Positions 10,472-18,674 of a DNA stretch of 64,000 nucleotides are shown here, piece after piece. How positions within the stretch are numbered: position 1 is the first letter of the stretch; each line of letters starts with the position of its first letter. The notes beneath the pieces are model-generated. The model was not told where the DNA came from. It worked only from the letters and a program-made list of their open reading frames with translations, and searched no databases. Source of the stretch: Ectothiorhodospira mobilis (GTDB taxonomy: Bacteria > Pseudomonadota > Gammaproteobacteria > Ectothiorhodospirales > Ectothiorhodospiraceae); the NCBI RefSeq assembly GCF_900114895.1, contig NZ_FOUO01000005.1:124001-188000 (forward strand), written 5' to 3'. Position numbers and translations under genes: made by a program.

Positions 10472-11950
10472 TCAGCCCGCCAGCAGGGGCATGGCCAGGA
10501 GGAAGACCGCCCCGGTCACCGCCACCAGGGCGATGAGGCTCAGGCGCCATCCCGCCCGCACCATGTCCGGCACCGTCACCCGCTCGGAACTGAACACGAT
10601 GGCATTGGGCGGCGTGGCCACCGGCAGCATGAAGGCACAGGAGGCGGCCAGGGCCACCGGTACCGCCAACAGCAGCGGATGCTGCCCCAGGTTCACCGCC
10701 AGGGCCGTGGCCAGGGGCAGGACCGTGGCCGCCGTGGCGGTGTTGCTGGTGACATGGCTCAGGGCCATGGCCCCCAGGGCCACCGCCGCCACCAGCACCC
10801 AGTCGGGCCAGTGGGCCAACTGCCCCAGCCCCTGGGCCACCAGGGCCGACAACCCGCTGTCGCCGATGGCCGTGCCCAGGCTCAGACCGCCCCCCACCAG
10901 CACCAGCACCCCCCAGGGCAGCTGGCGCGTGGCCTCCCAGTCCAGCAGGAAGCGGTGCTGGCGCAGGTCGGCAGGGATGAGGAACAGGGCCATGGCCCCC
11001 AGCACGGCGATGCCCGCATCGCTGAGGGACAGCCACGGCAGCAGGGACTCCAGCAGGGGCCGCAGGATCCAGGCCAGGGCCACCGCCAGGAACACCAGGG
11101 CCACCCTCCGCTCCGGCCGGCTCATGGCCCCCAGCTGCGCCCGCTGGCCGGCCAGCAGGGCATCGATATCGGCGAAGGGCTCCCGGGACACGGGGAAGAC
11201 CCAGCGGCACAGCACCCACCAGGCGGCCAGCAGCAGCACCGCCGCCAGGGGCAGCCCCACCATCATCCAGTTGACGAAGCCGATCTCCAGGTCGTAGTGA
11301 TCCGCAAGGAAGGCCGCCAGCAGGGCGTTGGGCGGCGTGCCGATGAGGGTGGCCATGCCGCCGATGTTGGCGCCGAAGGCGATGCCCAGCAGCAGGGCCA
11401 GACCCACGTTGCGCACCTGCCCCGGCGCCAGGCCCCGATCCTCCAGCAGGGTGAGCACCGACACCCCGATGGGCAGCATCAGGGCCGCCGTGGCGGTGTT
11501 GCTCACCCACATGCTCAGCCCCGCCGTGGCGGCGATGAACCCCCCCACCAGGTGATCCAGGCGCCGCCCCGCCAGGGCCAGGATCCACAGGGCGATGCGC
11601 CGGTGCAGATTCCAGCGCTGGATGGCCAGGGCGATCATGAAACCGCCCAGGAAGAGGAAGATCAGCGGATTGGCATACGGCGCCGCCGCCGCGCCGATAT
11701 CCCCCACCCCCAGGGGCGGCAGCAGGGCCACCGGCAGCAGGGCCGTGGCCGGGATGGGGATGGCCTCGGTGACCCACCACAGGGCCATGAGCACCGTCAG
11801 GGCCGCCACCGACCAGGTGGCCTGGGCCATGTCCCCCGGCGGCCCCAGCAGCAGCATGAGGACGAACACCAGCGGACCCGCCACCAGGCCCAGGCGCGGC
11901 CGCCACAGGCCGGAGCGGGCCGGTGCGTTGGAATCAGGGGATGCAGGCAT
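10472..11950 (-). CDS. DASS (SLC13) family sodium/anion symporter
   Basis: 492 residues with about a dozen hydrophobic segments. The signature [17 protein letters not shown] near the N-terminus and the duplicated SNTATA motifs ([11 protein letters not shown] and [11 protein letters not shown]) define the divalent-anion:Na+ symporter fold, where each SNT contributes to the sodium and carboxylate sites. The substrate, dicarboxylate or sulfate, cannot be settled from sequence alone. A purine-rich AAGGGAA lies upstream of the ATG. It converges on queG with 6 bp between stops and diverges from fbp. Confidence 0.9.
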   Translation of the reverse strand: MPASPDSNAPARSGLWRPRLGLVAGPLVFVLMLLLGPPGDMAQATWSVAALTVLMALWWVTEAIPIPATALLPVALLPPLGVGDIGAAAAPYANPLIFLFLGGFMIALAIQRWNLHRRIALWILALAGRRLDHLVGGFIAATAGLSMWVSNTATAALMLPIGVSVLTLLEDRGLAPGQVRNVGLALLLGIAFGANIGGMATLIGTPPNALLAAFLADHYDLEIGFVNWMMVGLPLAAVLLLAAWWVLCRWVFPVSREPFADIDALLAGQRAQLGAMSRPERRVALVFLAVALAWILRPLLESLLPWLSLSDAGIAVLGAMALFLIPADLRQHRFLLDWEATRQLPWGVLVLVGGGLSLGTAIGDSGLSALVAQGLGQLAHWPDWVLVAAVALGAMALSHVTSNTATAATVLPLATALAVNLGQHPLLLAVPVALAASCAFMLPVATPPNAIVFSSERVTVPDMVRAGWRLSLIALVAVTGAVFLLAMPLLAG

Positions 11951-12145
11951 GGGGGATGTTCCCTTCGCTGGAGGATGGCGGCGCCATTCTACCGGCGATG
12001 GTGCCGTGCATCATCGTCCCCGGCCGCAAGGGTCCCCCCATCGCGCCCGAGGGTATATCCTGACCCCCATGGCGGCCCGCCCCATCCCGCGCCGGCCCCC
12101 GGCCCGGCATCACCACACAACTACAGGCAGTCCACGGACCCCTTC

Positions 12146-13186
12146 ATGACCACGGCAACCGGCACCTACCCCCTCGTCACCCTCAACGAATTCATCATCC
12201 AGCGCCAGGGCGACTTCCCCTACGCCAAGGGCGAACTCTCCCGCCTGCTGCATCACGTGGGCGTGGCCGCCAAGGTGGTGAACGAGAAGATCAACAAGGC
12301 CGGCCTGGTGGACATCCTGGGCGCCGCCGGGGACGTGAACGTCCAGGGCGAGGACGTGCAGAAACTGGACCTGTTCGCCAACCACCACTTCATCGCCGCC
12401 CTGCGCGCCACCTCGGAATGCTGCGCCATCGCCTCCGAGGAGGACCAGGAGATCACCCTCTTCGACGACGGCCTCTCCCGGGACGCCAAATACGTCTTCT
12501 GCATGGACCCCCTGGACGGCTCCTCCAACATCGACGTCAACGTCTCCGTAGGCACCATCTTCTCCATCTACCGGCGCATCAGCGAACGCGGCAGCCCGGC
12601 GGACCTGAGCGACTTCCTGCAACCGGGCACCCACCAGGTGGCGGCGGGCTACATCATCTACGGCTCCTCCACCATGCTGGTATACACCACCGGCAAGGGC
12701 GTCAACGGCTTCACCCTGGACCCCAGCATCGGCGAATTCTGCCTCTCCCACCGGGACATCCGCACCCCCCGCCAGGGCCGCATCTACTCCATCAACGAAG
12801 GCAACTACGCCCACTTCCCCGCCGGCGTGAAGCAATACATGAAGCATTGCCAGGTGGTGGACCCGGACACTCGCCGCCCCTACAGCTCCCGCTACATCGG
12901 CTCCCTGGTCTCGGACTTCCACCGCAACCTGCTCAAGGGGGGCATCTTCATGTACCCCCCCACCCAGAAGGCCCCCGGCGGCAAACTGCGCCTGCTCTAC
13001 GAATGCAACCCCGTGGCCTTCATCGCAGAACAAGCCGGCGGCCGCGCCAGCGACGGCCACCGCCGCATCCTGGACATCCCCCCCGAAAGCCTGCACCAGC
13101 GCGTCCCCTTCTACGTGGGCTCGCCGGACATGATGGAGGACCTGGAGGGGTTTTTGGCGCAGGAGGGGGACCCATCACCGGCATAG
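12146..13186 (+). CDS. fbp: Fructose-1,6-bisphosphatase, class I
   Basis: 346 residues. It hydrolyses fructose-1,6-bisphosphate to fructose-6-phosphate in gluconeogenesis and, if the organism fixes carbon, in the Calvin cycle. The metal- and substrate-binding signature [17 protein letters not shown] is intact, preceded by SEEDQE. Late motifs [15 protein letters not shown] and [10 protein letters not shown] are also family-typical. No clear Shine-Dalgarno precedes the ATG; it was chosen because the protein N-terminus ([12 protein letters not shown]) matches the family. It ends 35 bp before the convergent toxin remnant. Confidence 0.96.
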   Translation: MTTATGTYPLVTLNEFIIQRQGDFPYAKGELSRLLHHVGVAAKVVNEKINKAGLVDILGAAGDVNVQGEDVQKLDLFANHHFIAALRATSECCAIASEEDQEITLFDDGLSRDAKYVFCMDPLDGSSNIDVNVSVGTIFSIYRRISERGSPADLSDFLQPGTHQVAAGYIIYGSSTMLVYTTGKGVNGFTLDPSIGEFCLSHRDIRTPRQGRIYSINEGNYAHFPAGVKQYMKHCQVVDPDTRRPYSSRYIGSLVSDFHRNLLKGGIFMYPPTQKAPGGKLRLLYECNPVAFIAEQAGGRASDGHRRILDIPPESLHQRVPFYVGSPDMMEDLEGFLAQEGDPSPA

Positions 13187-13221
13187 AAAAAAATCCTCCA
13201 AGAGCAGATCGGGATTCCAGG

Positions 13222-13989
13222 TCATCGGCCCGATTCCTCGCTACTCGACGTCCACCCATTTCTGGCATGCCATGTTTGCGTAAAAGCGGCAGCTTGCCGG
13301 AGCGCGTCCAGCGGGGGCGACAGGAATACACGCAGAACGGCAACGACCTCGGAAAGCAGAAGCTCGTCCAAGGCATTCTTCCTCAAGAATGCTTGCCACT
13401 GGGTCTGCTTCTGCCGATCCTGCGCGAATTCGTCGCTCAATCCGAAAGGGACGCCATCCGGCAGCGGCGTCCTGCGGCGTTCGAAGGTGGCATGGATCGC
13501 CCTGCAAAGAAGCTCGCCATCGAAGTCAGTCCAGCGCGACAAGATCCAGAGATCGAAGTAATCCTTCATGCGGCTGTTGGCGATGCCGAGCGACACCAGC
13601 GCCTCCAGCTTTTCGGCGATGACCGTGTAGCGGGGGTAGGCTCGCAGCCTGGGGGCTGGCATGTCCGGAAGCAGCACCGGGTAGTCCACGGCCTCGGGGC
13701 CGGGCGTCACGGCGTCGCCGAAACCCACATCGACCTGCATCGGACAACGGGCGCCGTCCAAGATTCCGATCAACGTGACCCGGACGCCGGAGTAGTTGGC
13801 CTCCTTGCGGATCTCCTCCGCGTATACCGAGTCAGGCTGGAAGCGTATGCCGTCGTCCAGTTCCACCGCGCAGATGTCCCGGAACGCCGCCTCGACATGC
13901 GGGATCTCGGCTATGCCTAGGTGTTGGGTCTCGCGGGCGCGTTTGAGCAGGCGGGCGCGCACCGAGGCGGCCATGTTGCGCTGATTCAT
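13222..13989 (-). pseudogene. AbiEii-like nucleotidyltransferase toxin lacking its catalytic core
   Basis: 255 residues from MNQRNMAASVRARLLKRARE. From IPHVEAAFRDICAVELDDG onward (including QVDVGFGDAVTPGPE, RYTVIAEKLEALVSLG and KDYFDLWILSRW) it reads as the nucleotidyltransferase toxin of AbiE-type type IV systems. After RARETQ the sequence jumps straight to HLGIAEIP. From memory of the family, about 50-55 residues belong there, holding the GALL(F) and TRD-x-D active-site motifs. The frame is otherwise open, so this looks like an in-frame internal deletion giving an inactive toxin. Base composition is lower in GC than the flanks, suggesting transfer. It follows the antitoxin gene after 70 bp. 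Confidence 0.75.
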
Positions 13990-14059
13990 GGCCCGCATCC
14001 CTGTGCACCATCCTGACGGGCGTCCAGCGGACGTGCACAACGGCTGTCGTGCCGTTTTA

Positions 14060-14659
14060 TCATGACAGGGTTTCCATGTAGGGACGCATCACATTGGCCA
14101 CACGGCACAGCGCAGCAAAACGCCAAAGTTCATCCATGCTGACGCGCTTGGCACGCCAGGACTCCTGTAGCGCCTCCAGCGCAACATCGAGGCCGATCTT
14201 GTTGCGGAACTTGAAGCAGTCAGCCACGGTCCGGGCGACGTTGGTCACACGCACCGGCACACCATCGATGAGGTGCTCCTCGACCCCCTCCGTCAACGCA
14301 GCGCCTGAGAAGCGCACGATGCGCAGCGGGGGATAGTCCATCTTTGGCGCGCGTGCCTTGTTGGGGATTGCCACCCAGACCTCAAACGGCGACTGTGTAG
14401 TGAGTTCATGCAGGCGCAGTGCCGACAGCAGGCAGACGATGGCTTGCGGGTGCTTGCGTGCCACCTCGGACAGTACGCCGTGTTCCGAGACGGCCCGGTC
14501 CGGAATCGCGTACAGGCCCCGTCCCACGCGCTGGAGCAGCCCTTGCCGCACCAGCCGCGTGAGGGCGACCGTGGGCAGCCCACGCTCATTGAGATCGCGT
14601 GGGCGAATAAGGCCGCGCTGGGCGGCAAGTTCCAGAATGCTCTCGTGCGAACTGTCCAT
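14060..14659 (-). CDS. AbiEi-like type IV antitoxin / transcriptional repressor
   Basis: 199 residues. The N-terminal winged helix (ESILELAAQRGLIRPRDL, then TVALTRLVRQGLLQRVGRG) and the following region with ARKHPQAIVCLLSALRLHEL and VTNVARTVADCFKFRNKIG are characteristic of AbiEi antitoxins. The C-terminus (CRVANVMRPYMETLS) appears complete. In the family the protein autoregulates its operon and neutralises the AbiEii toxin without stable binding. Here it looks intact although the partner gene is degenerate, so it may survive as a lone repressor. An inverted repeat lies 22-47 bp upstream of its start. Confidence 0.88.
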   Translation of the reverse strand: MDSSHESILELAAQRGLIRPRDLNERGLPTVALTRLVRQGLLQRVGRGLYAIPDRAVSEHGVLSEVARKHPQAIVCLLSALRLHELTTQSPFEVWVAIPNKARAPKMDYPPLRIVRFSGAALTEGVEEHLIDGVPVRVTNVARTVADCFKFRNKIGLDVALEALQESWRAKRVSMDELWRFAALCRVANVMRPYMETLS

Positions 14660-14680
14660 GTCGTCATGGTGTTGCTAAAC

Positions 14681-14706
14681 GTCGGCAGATATCAATAACT
14701 ACCGAC
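14681..14706. promoter_or_regulatory. Inverted repeat, candidate AbiEi operator
   Basis: GTCGG (14681-14685) and CCGAC (14702-14706) form inverted arms around a 16-bp AT-rich core, just upstream of the antitoxin start. The core (TTATTGATAT on the minus strand) could hold a -10 element. AbiEi proteins are known to bind inverted repeats in their own promoter; assigning this site to that role is inference. Confidence 0.45.
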
Positions 14707-15010
14707 AATAAACAACACACATGGTTTCCTTTACCTGCCGATGCCGCAATCCAACCGTTTGATTCGTGCGCGCTTAAACCATTGATTTGTAACATTAGAA
14801 ATCGCAGCCTTTGCCGACTCTGGGCCAGGTGTCGACGCTGAGTTGTGGCATATCGGCAGCGCTCCCTGTTGGATGATCCCCTCAGCTTACCCTTCCAGGG
14901 CCGGGACCTCAGCCCTGGGCCGTTCGTCGTCCTCGCGTGGCCAGGACGGGATCCAGATGCGGTGGGCCCGAAACGGCGCCGGGGGGAAGGTTGGGGTCAC
15001 ACCTCGGGGA
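14707..15010. other. Intergenic stretch between antitoxin promoter and pgi
   Basis: No gene or recognisable RNA seen. The left half is markedly AT-richer than the genome. It holds three further TGCCGA/TCGGCA hexamers (14736-14741, 14812-14817, 14853-14858) resembling the antitoxin operator arms. The right half returns to high GC and lies downstream of the pgi stop codon. Confidence 0.5.
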
Positions 15011-16666
15011 TCATCCATTGCCCCGCCGCCCCCTGTACCAGTGGATCAGCCCGTTGGTGGAGGCGTCATGGCCGGTGGCCGGGGTGTCGGCGCGCAGGTC
15101 GTCGAGGACGGAGCGGGCCAGTTGCTTGCCCAGTTCCACGCCCCATTGGTCGTAGGAGTTGACGTTCCAGATCACCCCCTGGACGAAGATGCGGTGCTCG
15201 TACAGGGCGATGAGGCGGCCCAGGGTGCGGGGGGTGAGGCGGTCGAAGAGGAGGGTGTTGCTGGGGCGGTTGCCCTCGAAGACCCGGTGCGGGGCCAGGC
15301 GGGCCACCGTGTCCTCGTCCAGCCCCTCGGCGCGCATCTGGGCCTGCACCGTCTCCAGGGTGCGGCCCTGCATCAGGGCCTGGGTCTGGGCGAAGACGTT
15401 GGACATGAGGATGTCGTGGTGGTCCCCCATGGGGTTCTGGCTGTTGCAGGGGGCGAGGAAGTCGCAGGGCACCAGCCGGGTGCCCTGGTGGATGAGCTGG
15501 TAGAAGGCGTGCTGGCCGTTGGTGCCGGGCTCGCCCCAGATCACCGGCCCGGTGTGCCAGCCCACGCGCTGGCCCTGGCGGTCCACGCTCTTGCCGTTGC
15601 TCTCCATGTCCGCCTGTTGCAGGTAGGCGGGGAAGCGGTGCAGGTATTGGTCATAGGGCAGGATGGCGTGGGTGTGGGCGCCGAAGAAGTTCACGTACCA
15701 GACCCCCAGCAGGGCCATGATCACCGGCATGTTCCGCTCCAGGGGGGCCTCCCGGAAGTGGCGGTCCATGTCCCGCCCGCCGGCCAGCAGTTCCTCGAAA
15801 CGGTCCATGCCCAGGTACAGGGCGATGGGCAGGCCGATGGCGGACCAGAGGGAGTAGCGGCCGCCCACCCAGTCCCAGAAGACGAACATGTTCTCCGGGT
15901 CGATGCCGAAGGCCTTCACCTTCTCGGTGTGGGTGGACACGGCGACGAAATGGCGCCGGATGTCCCCCTCCCCCGCCCCCGAGGCCAGGAACCACTCTCG
16001 GGCACTGTGGGCGTTGGTGAGGGTCTCCTGGGTGGTGAAGGTCTTGGAGGCGATGATGAACAGGGTGGTCTCCGGGTCCACCGCCTTGAGGGTCTCCGCC
16101 AGGTGGGTGCCGTCCACGTTGGAGACAAAATGCATGGAAAGCCCCGGGTGGCCGTAGGGCCGCAGGGCCTCGCAGACCATGAGCGGACCCAGGTCCGAAC
16201 CGCCGATGCCGATGTTCACCACATGGCGGATGGGCTTGCCGGTGTAACCGGTCCAGCGCCCCGAACGCACCTGCTCCGTGAATCCCCGCATACGCTCCAG
16301 CACCGCGCGCACCGCCGGCATGACGTCCTCCCCATCCAGCAGCACCGGCGCATCCCCCCGCAGGGCCGTGTGCAATACCGCCCGGTCCTCGGTGCAGTTG
16401 ATGCGCTCGCCAGAGAACAGGGCCTCGCGCCACTGGGGCAGGTGCATCTCCCGGGCCAGGTCCATGAGCAGGCCCAGGGTCTCGTCGGTGACGCGGTTCT
16501 TGGAGTAGTCCAGCAGGAGATCGCCGCATTCCACGGTGTAGCGCGGAAACCGCCCGGGGTCACGCGCAAAGAGATCACGCATGTGCACATCGCGCAGGGC
16601 CGCGAAGTGATCTTCCAGGGCGGACCAGGCCCGGGTCTTGTCGGGCGAGTGGGAGGTCACGGACAT
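15011..16666 (-). CDS. pgi: Glucose-6-phosphate isomerase
   Basis: 551 residues from [20 protein letters not shown], close to the E. coli length. It interconverts glucose-6-phosphate and fructose-6-phosphate. Signatures seen are [30 protein letters not shown] and, near the C-terminus, [13 protein letters not shown]. The ATG was chosen because AGGAG lies 6 nt before it; the frame is open far upstream only because the repeat block behind it lacks stops. It diverges from glgA, grouping hexose-phosphate and glycogen functions. Confidence 0.97.
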   Translation of the reverse strand: MSVTSHSPDKTRAWSALEDHFAALRDVHMRDLFARDPGRFPRYTVECGDLLLDYSKNRVTDETLGLLMDLAREMHLPQWREALFSGERINCTEDRAVLHTALRGDAPVLLDGEDVMPAVRAVLERMRGFTEQVRSGRWTGYTGKPIRHVVNIGIGGSDLGPLMVCEALRPYGHPGLSMHFVSNVDGTHLAETLKAVDPETTLFIIASKTFTTQETLTNAHSAREWFLASGAGEGDIRRHFVAVSTHTEKVKAFGIDPENMFVFWDWVGGRYSLWSAIGLPIALYLGMDRFEELLAGGRDMDRHFREAPLERNMPVIMALLGVWYVNFFGAHTHAILPYDQYLHRFPAYLQQADMESNGKSVDRQGQRVGWHTGPVIWGEPGTNGQHAFYQLIHQGTRLVPCDFLAPCNSQNPMGDHHDILMSNVFAQTQALMQGRTLETVQAQMRAEGLDEDTVARLAPHRVFEGNRPSNTLLFDRLTPRTLGRLIALYEHRIFVQGVIWNVNSYDQWGVELGKQLARSVLDDLRADTPATGHDASTNGLIHWYRGRRGNG

Positions 16667-16710
16667 GGGGGCTCCTCGGATGAACGGAATCGGAAAAGGC
16701 AGAAGATAAC

Positions 16711-17068
16711 GGAAGCGGCGAGCCGGTCTCCAGGGACGGATCCACCACGCCCCCGTGGATCGGGAGAGTCGCCCGTGGGCCGGGGGTGCCCTCCCGCAGG
16801 GGGTGTGCGCCGCGGGGAGGCGGCGCGCAAGCCTCCAGGGATGGATCCACAGCGTCCCTATGGATCCGGAGAGTCGCCCGTGGGCCGGGGGTGCCCTCCC
16901 GCAGGGGGTGTGCGCCGCAGGGAAGCGGTGCACAAGCCTCCAGGGATGGATCCACAGCGTCCCTATGGATCGGGAGAATAGCCCGTGGGCCGGGGGTGCC
17001 CTCCCGCAGGGGGTGTGCGCCGCAGGGAAGCGGCGCGCAAGCCTCCAGGGATGGATTTACGGCGTCCC
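16711..17068 (+). repeat. 105-bp tandem direct repeat, about 3.4 copies
   Basis: Units starting with GCCCGTGGGCCGGGGGTGCC begin at 16771, 16876 and 16981, exactly 105 bp apart, preceded by a 60-bp partial unit from 16711. Copies differ at only a few positions. The unit contains GGATCCAC and GTGTGCGCCGC segments able to fold on themselves. The period is a multiple of three, so repeat peptides appear in several frames, but none looks like a real protein. The block fills the pgi-glgA divergent region. Confidence 0.93.
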
Positions 17069-17073
17069 CCGGA

Positions 17074-17098
17074 GGGAGGGCACCCCCGGCCCACGGGC
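17074..17098 (-). repeat. Inverted copy of the 105-bp unit head
   Basis: These 25 bases are the exact reverse complement of the head of each repeat unit (the stretch starting GCCCGTGGGCCGGGGG). With any of the three direct copies it can form a long perfect hairpin. The arrangement of direct copies closed by an inverted one recalls REP/BIME-type elements. Confidence 0.9.
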
Positions 17099-17222
17099 AC
17101 CTTCCCGCAGAACTCGATTAACACCAGAAGGCCGCATGCGTATCATGAACCGCACGAAACCACCACAGGGAGCGCCCGCCCGCTTCCCGGCGTCGTAACA
17201 AGGGATGGGGCACGACACGATC

Positions 17223-18674
17223 ATGAGAATCCTCTTCGCCTCCAGCGAGGCCCACCCGCTGATCAAGACCGGCGGCCTGGCGGACGTGTGCGGCAGCCTG
17301 CCGCCCGCCCTCAAGCGCCTGCGCCACGACGTGCGCCTGATCCTGCCCGCCTACCCCGCGGCCCGGGCCGCGGCGGGCAAGACCACCCCCGTGGCCGAGA
17401 TCCACCTGCCCGGCTGGGATGCCCCGGTGCGCATCCTGGAAGGACTGTTGCCCAAGACCCGCGTCACGCTCTACCTGGTGGACTCCCCCCTGCACTTCGA
17501 CCGTGCCGGCGACCCCTACAAGGCCTCGGACGGCCGCGACTGGCAGGACAACCCCCTGCGCTTTGGCCTGTTCGCCCGGGCCATCGTCAAGCTGGCCCTG
17601 GACCAGGCGGGGCTGGACTGGAAACCCCAGATCCTGCACTGCAACGACTGGCAGACCGGCCTCGCCCCGGCCCTGCTCAGCCAGTACCCCGAACGCCCCG
17701 CCACGGTCTTCACCATCCACAATCTTTCCTACCAGGGCCTCTTCCCCGCCCATGTCCTGGAAGACCTGATCCTGCCGCCGGAATTCTGGAACTTGCACGG
17801 ACTGGAATTCCACGGTCAGCTCTCCTTCATCAAGGGGGGCCTGGTGTTCGCCGACCGGCTCACCACGGTCAGCCCCACCTATGCCCGGGAGATCCAGACG
17901 GCCCAGTTCGGCCAGGGCCTGGACGGCCTGCTCAACGCCCGCGCCCGAGACCTTCAGGGCATCCTCAACGGCGCCGACTACCGCCACTGGGACCCGGCCC
18001 GGGACAAGCTCATCCCGGCCCGCTACGACGCCGACCACCTGGAGGGCAAGGCCGCCTGCAAGCAGGCCCTGCAGGAGGCCCTGGGGCTGGAACCCGACCC
18101 CGCCATCCCCCTGCTGGGTCACGTGGGGCGCATGGTGCCGCAAAAGGGGATGGACCTGATCCTGGAGGCCTGCGAACCCCTGCTCACCTCCGGACAGGTG
18201 CAACTGGCCATCCTGGGCAGCGGCGACCGCGGCCTGGAGGCCCGTGCCCAGGGCCTGGCGGCCCGCCATGCCGGACGCATGGGGCTGCGCATCGGCTACG
18301 ACGAGGCCCTGGCCCACCGCATCGAGGCCGGGGCCGACCTGTTCCTCATGCCCTCCCGCTTCGAGCCCTGCGGCCTGAACCAGATCTACAGCCTGCGCTA
18401 CGGCACCATCCCCGTGGTGCGCCGCACCGGCGGCTTGGCGGACACCGTGGTGGACGCCGACGCACTGCACCTGGCCGAGGGCACCGCCACCGGCCTGGTG
18501 TTCGACGCCCCCACCGCCGAGGCCCTGGGGGAGGCCATCGCCCGCGGCCTTGCCCTGCACGCGGAACCGGAGACCTGGCGCGGCCTCATGCGCCGGGGCA
18601 TGGCCATGGACTTCAGCTGGGAGCGCAGTGCCCGGGCCTATCAGGACCTCTATCGGGAATTGATCAGTCGATGA
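17223..18674 (+). CDS. glgA: Glycogen synthase (ADP-glucose)
   Basis: 483 residues from MRILFASSEAHPLIKTGGLA. The KTGGLADV motif binds ADP-glucose; the GT-B C-terminal half carries GHVGRMVPQKGMDLI and PSRFEPCGLNQIYSLRYG, the nucleotide-sugar site. It elongates alpha-1,4-glucan. The second in-frame start is preferred over one six codons upstream because MRILF is the conserved N-terminus. The last codons overlap the ppc start (ATGA), so storage synthesis and anaplerosis are co-translated. Confidence 0.96.
   Translation: MRILFASSEAHPLIKTGGLADVCGSLPPALKRLRHDVRLILPAYPAARAAAGKTTPVAEIHLPGWDAPVRILEGLLPKTRVTLYLVDSPLHFDRAGDPYKASDGRDWQDNPLRFGLFARAIVKLALDQAGLDWKPQILHCNDWQTGLAPALLSQYPERPATVFTIHNLSYQGLFPAHVLEDLILPPEFWNLHGLEFHGQLSFIKGGLVFADRLTTVSPTYAREIQTAQFGQGLDGLLNARARDLQGILNGADYRHWDPARDKLIPARYDADHLEGKAACKQALQEALGLEPDPAIPLLGHVGRMVPQKGMDLILEACEPLLTSGQVQLAILGSGDRGLEARAQGLAARHAGRMGLRIGYDEALAHRIEAGADLFLMPSRFEPCGLNQIYSLRYGTIPVVRRTGGLADTVVDADALHLAEGTATGLVFDAPTAEALGEAIARGLALHAEPETWRGLMRRGMAMDFSWERSARAYQDLYRELISR

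Noticed and set aside
13187-13221. A-rich run GAAAAAAATCC after fbp as a terminator
   Set aside because: There is no stem-loop ahead of the run on either strand.
16755-17198. Repeat-encoded peptides over the 105-bp units
   Set aside because: The period is divisible by three, so frames stay open and repeat, but there is no start context, no domain and biased composition.
16985-18670. N-terminal extension of PEP carboxylase by over 560 codons
   Set aside because: It reads through the repeat block and out of frame through glgA; the family start is at 18671 overlapping the glgA stop.
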